DNA of 64,000 nucleotides from Actinocorallia sp. API 0066 (GTDB lineage: Bacteria > Actinomycetota > Actinomycetes > Streptosporangiales > Streptosporangiaceae), in assembly GCF_020991275.1 (NCBI RefSeq), contig NZ_JAJLQY010000003.1:248001-312000 (forward strand). Direction: 5' to 3'. Shown piece after piece: positions 16,070-23,662 of this stretch (position 1 is the first letter of the stretch; every line of letters begins with the position of its first letter). The position numbers were made by a program, and so were the translations under genes. The notes under the pieces were generated by a model. It was not told the origin of the DNA. It did not search any database and saw only the letters and a list, made by a program, of their open reading frames with translations.

Positions 16070-17070
16070 GGGGCCACCACCCCGGGCAGCTTCGGATAGG
16101 CGCTGACCTGCCACACGGCGTCCAGGCCGGTGAGGAAGCGGACCAGCCGCTCGACGCCCATGCCGAAGCCCGCGCCGAACGGGATGCCGTCCTTGACGTT
16201 GCGCAGGTACCAGTCGTACTTCGCGGGGTTCTCGGCGCTCTCCCGCATCCGGGCGACCATGGTGCGGTAGTCGCTCTCGCGCTCGCTGCCGCTGACGAGC
16301 TCGCCGTAGCCGCCGTGCGCGATCAGGTCGAAGTTGCGCAGGGTGCCGGGGGCGTGCTCGTTCTCGCGGTCGTAGAAGCCGCGTGAGCCCTTCGGGTAGT
16401 CCGTGATGAAGAACGGGCGGGCGGTCTGCTCCGAGAGGGTCCGCTCCCCCGTCCAGTCGATCTCGGCGTCGGGGCTCTGCGGGTGGCCCTGGGCGCGGAG
16501 CTTGCTGACGGCTTCTTCGTGTTTGACGACGTCGAAGGGGCCTTCGAGGAGGGCTTTGAAGAACTCCTGGTCGCGGCCGAGGTCTTGCAGCACGTCGGGG
16601 ACACGGGCGCAGACCGCCTGGACGACGTGCTGGAGCAGGCCCGTCGCGGTGGCCATGGCGTCCTCGCGGGTGGCCCCGGCGATCTCGACGTCGATCTGGT
16701 GGAACTCGACGAGGTGGCGTCCGGTCGTCGCGGTCTCCGGCGGCTCGATCCGAACATTCGGGGCAATAAAGAACAACCGCTCGAAGCCCCGCAGCGACAC
16801 CTGCTTGTACAGGTACGCGCTCGTCATCAGCTTGTAGGTGTGCCCGTAGTAGTCCACGTCAAGGGGCTTCGCCCCCCGCCCGCCCGGGTCCGTGACCGGC
16901 CCCATCAACGGCGGCAGCAACTCCACAAACCCCTCGCCGCGCAGAAACTCCCGAGCCGCGTACAGCGCCTCCTGCTGCACCAACATCGCCGCCCCAAGCT
17001 CCGGCGTCCGCAGATGCTCCCCAAGCGGCAACGGCCCCTCCACCGCCACCCCGACCCTGTCCCGATCCAT
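16066..17070 (-). CDS. AsnRS-like class II synthetase lacking the anticodon-binding domain
   Basis: 334 residues consisting only of a class II catalytic core of the Asp/AsnRS subgroup. The motif 2 region has FFIAPNVRIEPPE and RHLVEFHQIDVEIAG (about 110-130). RPFFITDYPKGSRGFY and GYGELVSGSERESDYRTM match conserved AsnRS blocks, and motif 3 is GAGFGMGVERLVRFLTGL (about 296-313). The roughly 100-residue OB-fold that reads the anticodon is missing. Known proteins of this shape include archaeal asparagine synthetase (an AsnRS paralog) and other ligases that activate a carboxylate as adenylate. It opens the locus A operon (SD GGGAGG before the ATG at 17070). Probable role: adenylation and amidation or ligation of an Asp- or Asn-like acid. 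Confidence 0.8.
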   Translation of the reverse strand: MDRDRVGVAVEGPLPLGEHLRTPELGAAMLVQQEALYAAREFLRGEGFVELLPPLMGPVTDPGGRGAKPLDVDYYGHTYKLMTSAYLYKQVSLRGFERLFFIAPNVRIEPPETATTGRHLVEFHQIDVEIAGATREDAMATATGLLQHVVQAVCARVPDVLQDLGRDQEFFKALLEGPFDVVKHEEAVSKLRAQGHPQSPDAEIDWTGERTLSEQTARPFFITDYPKGSRGFYDRENEHAPGTLRNFDLIAHGGYGELVSGSERESDYRTMVARMRESAENPAKYDWYLRNVKDGIPFGAGFGMGVERLVRFLTGLDAVWQVSAYPKLPGVVAP

Positions 17071-17236
17071 CACGCCTCCCAAGCGTCCGGACAACCACTC
17101 GTCGATCCCCTTCACGCTAAAAGCCCACCCCCCGCCCAACCGGAGCCCCAACCGGCAGAACCCCGGCAACTCCCCCCACCCCGCAACGCGACCAGAAAGC
17201 CGTCAGAACCCTCCGCCTCCGAGAATGCGGGGCATA

Positions 17237-19180
17237 TCAGGTGCGGGTGAGGGCTGTGAGGGCTTGGGTGAGTGGTTCGGAGAGTGCTGTCAGGCTGGGG
17301 AGGACCGTTGGTGGTGGGGAGTCCAGGGCGGCGTGGTGGAGGAGATCGGACAGTGCTGTGCTGGTGTCGGGGGGAAGTGTCGCTGGGCAGGACGGGGTGG
17401 CGAGGGCGGCGCGGGCGGCGTAGGCGTCGTTGGCTGTCAGGATGTCGTCGGCAAGACGTCGCCAGAGTGGGGCGAGCAGTTCCGGTGGGCTGCCGAGTGC
17501 GTCCGCGACGTGGGTCAGGCGGACGTGCCAGAACGCGGACGACGGGTCGGTGTGTTCGCCGTTCGATGGGAGTTCGCGGATAAGTGCATCGACGTAGCTC
17601 GGGAGGTGGTCGTCCCTGGTTTCGGCATGGGTGTCGATGAGGGCGTGCAGGGCGAGACCGCAGGGGCTGCCGCGGTCGGCGGGGTGCGCGGAGTCGATGA
17701 AAGCGCGGGCCGAGTCGGTCCGGGCGGCTCGTAGCTCGGCGACGACGCGGGTCTGGCGGGCTTCGTGGAGGCGATCGGGGTCGGTGTCGTGGAGGGCGGC
17801 GTGTGCGGCGGCTCGGGACCAGTCTCCGGTGGCGGCGAGGGCCCTTGTACCGTCCTGGGCCAGGACTTCCCGGTACCAGGCCCGTGCCTCGGACGTGTCG
17901 GTGGTGAAGCCGTCCAGTGTGACGCGGGTGTTGTGGAGATCGATGCCGACCCCGTTGTTGAGTGTCCGGGCGATGCCGGTGAGCGCCTCGTACATGAGGT
18001 GGGGACGGCGGGCACGTCCGTGGAGGCGGGCGAGATTGACCAGGGGCTGGAGTGCCGCGATGGCCGCTCGGCCCGGCAGGGGCCAGAGTCGGCGCAGGAC
18101 GTGGTGTTGCCGCCAGCACAGGTCGGCTGCCAGGCCGGGAAGGCCGCTGTCGGCGGCGATGAGGGCGGCCAGGTTCCAGGCGCCGCACGCGCGGTCGATC
18201 CGTTCCTCGGGGTCGGTGGCGTCCATGGCGGCGTCCGCGTGGTCGGCGACGCCGCGGAGCCGGTCGGCCAAGGGCGGGCAGATGAGCCGCGGTCGCGGGA
18301 CAAGAGGGAAGAACCGGTAGACGCCGTCCGGCTGTGGGTGCTCGGAACGACGCCTCGCGGGTCTGTTCGGAGCGGTCGGAGCGGGGCCGAGCACGGCGCT
18401 GCGGGCAGCGTGGGCGAGGAGGCTCTGCTGGCGGAAGGCCAGGCCGAGCCGGTTCCAGTGGAAGAGGACGTGGTAGGCCAGGACCGACCTCAGGCCGCGT
18501 TCCAAGATCCCTTCGGCTGCCAGATCCGCCAGGGCACGGCCGCAGGTGAAGAACGCACGCGCCCACGGTGCGGCGTCGGCGAGCGGCCCCGAAGGCCCGA
18601 ACGCGGCGCCCTCCGGACCGGCGTCGGTGCGCAGCAACGTGCCGACCGTCCCGGCGAGCCGGTCAAGTGCGCCTGCGCCGACGTCTTCAGGGAGCGGTCG
18701 TTCCGCCGCCGCCTTCGCCCAGACGTCACCCATCTCGTACGGTTCGAGCCGGGCACCCGCCAGCAGGGCGCCGCACAGCAGCATCGACAGTTCACGGGCA
18801 CCGACCGGCAGATCCGCGCCCCTGCGGAGGACGGCGTGGCTGTCGGCCGCGAACAGGGTGTGCGCGGCGGTCATCGCGGCGGGACCACCGAACGCGGCCG
18901 TCTCAGGTTCGTAGCTCCCCGACCACCACCGGTCGAGAACGCCCGCATCGACAAATTTGTCGAGCGCACCGGTCAGGGCGTCGGCCGCGGAGCTGACGCG
19001 CAGCCGCCAGCCGGGGTGCTTGCGGATGAACCACCACGTACCGGGCCCGGCGGTGCCGTCCAGGACGGCGGCCATACGGCTGAAGGACTCCGCGGGGGCT
19101 TGGTCGGCGAAGCGGAGGAAGAACTGGCGCCAGTGTGCTTCGTGCGCGGCCGTAAGGCGAGCAGCAGGCATGTGTCCCAT
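17237..19180 (-). CDS. Thiopeptide-type (LanB C-terminal-like) protein of the lanthipeptide locus
   Basis: 647 residues. The first 290 or so match the thiopeptide-type bacteriocin biosynthesis domain, related to the glutamate-elimination half of LanB: HWRQFFLRFADQ, WWFIRKHPGWRLRVSS and the helical VLAYHVLFHWNRLGLAFRQQ close to its end. The last 350 residues form a separate, mostly helical region with repeated Arg-, Leu- and Ala-rich segments that I do not recognise. The operon also has a full-length LanB with its own elimination domain, so this is a second, accessory protein. The start may be ATG 19180 or 19171; both lie inside the extended 3' end of lanC. Confidence 0.75.
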   Translation of the reverse strand: MGHMPAARLTAAHEAHWRQFFLRFADQAPAESFSRMAAVLDGTAGPGTWWFIRKHPGWRLRVSSAADALTGALDKFVDAGVLDRWWSGSYEPETAAFGGPAAMTAAHTLFAADSHAVLRRGADLPVGARELSMLLCGALLAGARLEPYEMGDVWAKAAAERPLPEDVGAGALDRLAGTVGTLLRTDAGPEGAAFGPSGPLADAAPWARAFFTCGRALADLAAEGILERGLRSVLAYHVLFHWNRLGLAFRQQSLLAHAARSAVLGPAPTAPNRPARRRSEHPQPDGVYRFFPLVPRPRLICPPLADRLRGVADHADAAMDATDPEERIDRACGAWNLAALIAADSGLPGLAADLCWRQHHVLRRLWPLPGRAAIAALQPLVNLARLHGRARRPHLMYEALTGIARTLNNGVGIDLHNTRVTLDGFTTDTSEARAWYREVLAQDGTRALAATGDWSRAAAHAALHDTDPDRLHEARQTRVVAELRAARTDSARAFIDSAHPADRGSPCGLALHALIDTHAETRDDHLPSYVDALIRELPSNGEHTDPSSAFWHVRLTHVADALGSPPELLAPLWRRLADDILTANDAYAARAALATPSCPATLPPDTSTALSDLLHHAALDSPPPTVLPSLTALSEPLTQALTALTRT

Positions 19181-20367
19181 TCCGAGGAGGGTGGGTCGAA
19201 AGGCCGCTGAGCGGAGCTCAAAGCGAGGAAGGCTCCGGCGTCGCCATCGAGAAAGCCGGGCCCGTGCCCGCGCGGATCGGAGGCTCTACGTGCGAGCCGT
19301 CCGGCCAGCTGGGGAAGGAAGGACGTCAACGTGGGAGCGACGGCGTCCTCAGCGGCGCGTCGAACGGTCTGGTAGAGGCCGGCGGCACCGTGGCACAGGC
19401 CGGGATCCGTGACGAGTTCCTGCTGGGCGAAGTCCGCGAGGCAGGCTGCGAGCGCGTCCTCGTAGCGGTGCTGGACGGCCGGGTCCCCGATCGCCAGCGC
19501 GGCGAGTTGCCCGGCACGGGCGATGCCGGGAGTGCCGTAACACCAGCTCGGACGTCCAGGGCCGGTCTGCGACGGCCGCCCGAGCACGAGATCCCGACGG
19601 GTGATCCACTGCGGCCACCACAAGCTGTGGGGTCCGTCCTGTCGCCAGGAGTCGAGAAAGTCGAGGATCACGGCGATGGCCTCGGTGTGGCCGTCGACGG
19701 TGTGTCCGGCTCGGGCGGCGATGGCGAGCAGTGCGAGGGGCCCGGTCACGCCGTGCGCCATGCCGAGGTTGGCATGGCCTCCCGGATAGGAGGACGAGTT
19801 CCGGCGGTGCGGGTCGTGCCCCACCCACCAGCCCGGCAGCCAGACGTCCTGCTCACGGCGCGGACGCGTCAGGGCGACGAGTGACGTCAGGACCCGTTCG
19901 GTCGCGCCGCCGCCCGGATCGAGGCGCAGCAGCAGAGCACCGAGTCCGGCGAGTCCGAAGAACACGTCGTACTCCCGGAAGGTCGCCGGGATCCCGGCGG
20001 CGACCCGGGCCTGGAGCGCATCGGCACGTCTGTGCGCGATCGCGGCGAGCGGTCCGGCCGTGTCGGCGAGCCCACCGCCGTAGCGGGCGGTGGCGCGCAG
20101 GAGGAAGGCGACGGCGGGCAGTCCCTGGAACAGACCGGCGTCGTCGCCCGCGCTGACCGGACCACCCGCGCACGCGCGCCGGATCCATGCGTGCGCCTGC
20201 CGCCACGTCCCCGTGCCGAGCCGGGCTCGCTCGACGTGTACGAGAGCGATCCCGGTGGTTCCCTGGGCGAGCGAATGCGCCCACCACGGTTCATCGTCCG
20301 GAGCGGGTCCGGGCTGCGGAAGACGAGCCAGGCACGCCGCCGCGGCAGCTTCGACGGAGGCGCTCAC
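18973..20367 (-). CDS. lanC: LanC-like lanthionine synthetase
   Basis: 464 residues. LanC cyclases add precursor Cys thiols to dehydroalanine/dehydrobutyrine using zinc. The ligand motifs are present: WCYGTPGIARAG (Cys near 276) and LCHGAAGLY (Cys-His near 322-323), as are helical-barrel repeats such as NLGMAHGVTGPLALLAI. The ATG overlaps the LanB stop by 4 bases. The homologous part ends near SSEWDTCLLLA (about 19170), but the frame stays open for another 60 or so Arg- and Pro-rich residues, running 208 bases into the next gene. Either this is a real long overlap, or a stop has been lost by mutation or sequence error. Confidence 0.85.
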   Translation of the reverse strand: MSASVEAAAAACLARLPQPGPAPDDEPWWAHSLAQGTTGIALVHVERARLGTGTWRQAHAWIRRACAGGPVSAGDDAGLFQGLPAVAFLLRATARYGGGLADTAGPLAAIAHRRADALQARVAAGIPATFREYDVFFGLAGLGALLLRLDPGGGATERVLTSLVALTRPRREQDVWLPGWWVGHDPHRRNSSSYPGGHANLGMAHGVTGPLALLAIAARAGHTVDGHTEAIAVILDFLDSWRQDGPHSLWWPQWITRRDLVLGRPSQTGPGRPSWCYGTPGIARAGQLAALAIGDPAVQHRYEDALAACLADFAQQELVTDPGLCHGAAGLYQTVRRAAEDAVAPTLTSFLPQLAGRLARRASDPRGHGPGFLDGDAGAFLALSSAQRPFDPPSSEWDTCLLLALRPRTKHTGASSSSASPTKPPRSPSAVWPPSWTAPPGPVRGGSSASTPAGGCASAPRPTP

Positions 20368-23300
20368 GATCGGGACAGGCCGGGGTCGTGAAGCTCGCGG
20401 AGCGCCCGTGCCCGTGCGAGCCGCATCGTGGTCCGCTCGTGGTCGATGTCGCAGGCACGACGGTGGTGGCCACGCAGCAGCAGTGTCAGCATCGTCATCG
20501 GATCATCCCGTTCCGTCTCCAGCACGGCTCGATAAGCGCGCAGAGCGGCGGCCCGGTCCCGCCATGCCGCGGCGACCTCCTCCGGCACGACGAGACGCAG
20601 CGCGTGATCACGCAGGACGGGATCTACCCGCCCCCGGCGACCGGGCGGTCCATCCACCAGATGACGCCGTCCAGCGTCGGGAGCCCCGGCGAACGCGCAC
20701 GCGAGATCCACCATGCTCACCGCGGCGACAGCGGCGGCCGGAATCCGCGCGCGAGCGGTGAAGGCGATCTGCGCGAGCACCGCGACGGTGTCCGCCGCGA
20801 ACGCCGCGTAGGCGGCGTCAAGCGAACGCTCGGACCATCCGTACTGTCCCGGTTGTGCGCGGAAGGTCTCCAGCGTGACGTCGGACGCGAGGTTCCGGCG
20901 CACGAGGTCATCGACCCAGGACGTCAGCGCTTCGGCGGCCTCTCCGCGCGCCGACGGTGCGGACACAGGGAAGTGCAGGAGCAGTGCCGGCGGAGTGTCC
21001 GGCCTGCGCAGGTCCCGGTGGCGGACGAACCACCACCGTGGCGGAGATTCAGGAAACGCGGCGAGCAATCGAGGCACGTGAGCCGTCAGAAGCTCGTCCC
21101 ATCGGGCCGGATGGCTCAGCAACCGGGCTTTGAGCACCGTCCTCCGGTCCCGGGGTTCTGCAACGTGCCGAACCGAGGAGAACCCGCCGCTCACGCGCTT
21201 CACGGGTGCGGAAGGTCGGCTGAGGCGTAGCGGGAGAAGGAGCTCGTGCGCACGGCCGATCCACCCGTTGTCCACCAGGTCCTCGTGAAGCTCCACTCGG
21301 GCGGCGGCACCCAGACGCGACCGCAGAAGGTGCCGGTGCAGCGGCCGGTCGACATCAAGGGGAAGTCGGCGGTCGTACTCGACGAGTACCACCTCGCGCG
21401 GGACGTTCCAGCCATGCCTCCAGCGTGCGAACGCCTCGTCCCATGTGCGCTGCGCGGCCGCTCGGCCGGGGAGCTCATCCGCCCGCAGGAGCCAGCGCGC
21501 CGGTGCCAGGATCGTACGGCGGAAGCGAACGCGCGGCAGATAGGGCAGCGTTTGGGCCGCGCCGAAGTGGAACCCGGCGTACAGGGCGCCGCGCGCCGTG
21601 GTGATCTCGGAGAGGAAGCGGGCGAGCGGAGGGATGTGCGTGGTGGCTTCCAGCGCGTTCGCCACCCTGATCTCCAAGCGGCGTCCGGACGGCTGATGGA
21701 GCAGGCGGAACCGATCTGAAGCCGCCACCACCGCGATGTCCGCGACCCCGAGCACCCGCGCCTCGCCCGCGTTCCCGGCGGAGACTCCCTCGCCCAACGG
21801 AATGAGGTGGTCGAGCAGCGGGACAGCGGCGGCCAACACGGCGTTGCCCCGACGGCGCGGCGGGCACGAGAGCTGCGCCGCGATGGCCCCAGGGTCGTCT
21901 GCCGTGAGGCTCGCGGCGAGTTCCGCACGCGCCTCGGCGGGCAGGAAGTGCGCGTGCCTGCCCGTCATGCTGCTGCCCGATCGAGGAGTGCCGGTCACCA
22001 GAAGAGCAAAACGGCCACGATCGATCTCCTCTCGCGAAGCGGCCTGGACCTGGACGCCGATCTCCGCCCGGTCGGGCCAGATCGGCTCCGCCCCCTCGTC
22101 GTCGGCGAGTTCACACACGAGGTCGTCGGTCAGCACCAGTTCACCGCCCTTGACGCCGATCTCCTGCACGAGCGCCAGGAGGCGTTCGTCGCGCGCGGTC
22201 AACACGCGCGGGGCGAGCGCCGCCGCGGCTCCCGCGTACCCTGCCGGGAAACCGAGGCCGCCGTCTCCGACGAGTTCCAGCACGGGTACGGGCCGATCCG
22301 TCCCGTACCGGTCGAGAAAGCGGGCGTGGTAGTCCCGCCAGGCGGCCGTCCCGAACGGGAACGGGGAGAGCCGACACAGGATGGCCGCCGCCCGCGCCGC
22401 CTCCCGTCCGACCTGTTCCGGCACCAGGACTGAGGCGTCCAGCACTGTGTCAGCCGTCAGACGCACCTGCTCCGAGCCCGCTCTCACGAATGCGTCCAGA
22501 GCGGCCGGGGCGTTCAGCGGAAGTTCGGGGACGAGGCCGTGACGCAGCGCGAGCAGTTCGTCGACCGTCCCGGCCAGTTCGGGCACGTCGTGCGCCGCCA
22601 CGTCGCGAAGGACACCGCACACGTGGCCGAGCGCGTCAGGACCGCTCATCGGCGGGTTCAGGTCGCTGATCAGGAGATTGTGGGCGACGAGTTCCCGGAG
22701 GATGCCGTTGATCCGATCGCTCGACGCCTCGGGGAACGCCTCGGCGACGATCTTCGCCAGTTCACCGGCGCGCACCGGCGCGCGGGCCTTCGCCAGGGCG
22801 AGCCGCACCGGACGCGTCGCGCGCACCGACACCTCGACCGGTGCGAGCCCCGCGTCGACGGGGACGGGACCCGGGCCGACGAACTTGTCTCCGCGCACGG
22901 TCAGCGCGCCGTTCGCCGTGACGGTAAGACGTTCCAGCAGCGCGGGACATGCGTGGAGGCGCGCGACGACCTCACCGAGCCAGTGCGGGTCGGGCCGCCG
23001 GACCACCTGATGCCGATCGCCCCACCGCACAGCCGTCCGGCCGCGCCGGACGGTGCCGACCCCGGCGAAGAGGCCGAACGGAGTGGCCCGGTGCCGCCAC
23101 CGCAGCAGGTAGGACGCGGTCGAGATGACCAGTCGGCGCAGGCGCCGTTGATCGGTCTCTCCGGAGTCGAGGTGATCCAGGGCGTCGAGCAGATCCGGAC
23201 TGGCCATCGCCAGCGCCGCCCGCACCTCCGGGCGACGGCAGAGCCCGGTGAGCCAGGCCGCGCCACGGCGGAGATCTGCGGGGTCCGTCAAGTCCAGTTC

Positions 23301-23384
23301 GTCGGGCAGTTCGAGGTCGCCTGGCGCTGTGCTCGCGCGGAGCACTCCGCTGCCGGACCACCGGAACGTCAACTCAGGGGGCAT
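20364..23384 (-). CDS. lanB: LanB lanthipeptide dehydratase, full length
   Basis: 1006 residues, the usual size for class I dehydratases. The large N-terminal glutamylation domain (about 1-740) includes TASYLLRWRHRATPFGLFAG, a signature of Lant_dehydr_N, and LPYLPRVRFRRTILAPARW. The C-terminal elimination domain (about 765-990) begins WWFVRHRDLRRPDTPPALLL. It uses glutamyl-tRNA to activate Ser and Thr of the precursor core, then eliminates glutamate to give Dha and Dhb. It lies 70 bases after the precursor gene, with a hairpin between, and overlaps lanC by ATGA. No transmembrane segment is seen; the protein is cytosolic. Confidence 0.9.
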   Translation of the reverse strand: MPPELTFRWSGSGVLRASTAPGDLELPDELDLTDPADLRRGAAWLTGLCRRPEVRAALAMASPDLLDALDHLDSGETDQRRLRRLVISTASYLLRWRHRATPFGLFAGVGTVRRGRTAVRWGDRHQVVRRPDPHWLGEVVARLHACPALLERLTVTANGALTVRGDKFVGPGPVPVDAGLAPVEVSVRATRPVRLALAKARAPVRAGELAKIVAEAFPEASSDRINGILRELVAHNLLISDLNPPMSGPDALGHVCGVLRDVAAHDVPELAGTVDELLALRHGLVPELPLNAPAALDAFVRAGSEQVRLTADTVLDASVLVPEQVGREAARAAAILCRLSPFPFGTAAWRDYHARFLDRYGTDRPVPVLELVGDGGLGFPAGYAGAAAALAPRVLTARDERLLALVQEIGVKGGELVLTDDLVCELADDEGAEPIWPDRAEIGVQVQAASREEIDRGRFALLVTGTPRSGSSMTGRHAHFLPAEARAELAASLTADDPGAIAAQLSCPPRRRGNAVLAAAVPLLDHLIPLGEGVSAGNAGEARVLGVADIAVVAASDRFRLLHQPSGRRLEIRVANALEATTHIPPLARFLSEITTARGALYAGFHFGAAQTLPYLPRVRFRRTILAPARWLLRADELPGRAAAQRTWDEAFARWRHGWNVPREVVLVEYDRRLPLDVDRPLHRHLLRSRLGAAARVELHEDLVDNGWIGRAHELLLPLRLSRPSAPVKRVSGGFSSVRHVAEPRDRRTVLKARLLSHPARWDELLTAHVPRLLAAFPESPPRWWFVRHRDLRRPDTPPALLLHFPVSAPSARGEAAEALTSWVDDLVRRNLASDVTLETFRAQPGQYGWSERSLDAAYAAFAADTVAVLAQIAFTARARIPAAAVAAVSMVDLACAFAGAPDAGRRHLVDGPPGRRGRVDPVLRDHALRLVVPEEVAAAWRDRAAALRAYRAVLETERDDPMTMLTLLLRGHHRRACDIDHERTTMRLARARALRELHDPGLSRS

Positions 23385-23412
23385 GCTGTGGCCTCCGCGA
23401 TCAGCACCCTGA

Positions 23413-23445
23413 GGGGCGGACGGCTCGGCTGCTCCCGCCCGCCCC
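23413..23445 (-). terminator. Hairpin between precursor gene and lanB (attenuator candidate)
   Basis: On the transcribed strand, GGGGCGGGCGG (23445-23435) can pair with CCGTCCGCCCC (23423-23413), an 11-bp stem with one G-U pair and an 11-base loop. It sits just after the precursor stop and before lanB. A partial terminator or RNA-stabilising hairpin here would let the precursor be made in excess over the enzymes. Confidence 0.5.
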
Positions 23446-23454
23446 CGGAGACGG

Positions 23455-23649
23455 TCAGGACAGGGCGTTCATCGCGGAGTTGCAGGCGCTGGAGCTACCG
23501 GAGCAGGTGTTGCCGCACCCGTCGTCGGTGGGGCACGGCGTCCTGCCGACCGGATCGAGCGTCACCAGCACCGTCACGTCGAGGTCGAACTCGTCGTCGA
23601 GGTCGGCCGGTTCGGCGAACGCGAGGCCGCCGGGGGAACGGTCGTACAT
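23455..23649 (-). CDS. lanA: FxLD-family class I lanthipeptide precursor
   Basis: 64 residues starting MYDRSPGG, with AAGGAGAG well placed upstream. The leader is acidic and carries the family motif FDLD at 21-24 followed by VTVLVTLDP. The Cys-rich C-terminus holds Cys39, 45, 49 and 56 and many Ser and Thr (Thr37, 41 and 48, and a Ser50-Gly-Ser-Ser-Ser stretch), so up to four lanthionine rings are possible. Asp42-Asp43-Gly44 is a likely target for the adjacent isoaspartyl-type methyltransferase. The leader cleavage site is not obvious; a core beginning near Gly35-Arg36-Thr37 is plausible. Lies between the methyltransferase and LanB genes. Confidence 0.9.
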   Translation of the reverse strand: MYDRSPGGLAFAEPADLDDEFDLDVTVLVTLDPVGRTPCPTDDGCGNTCSGSSSACNSAMNALS

Positions 23650-23662
23650 GCGGTTCTCTCCT

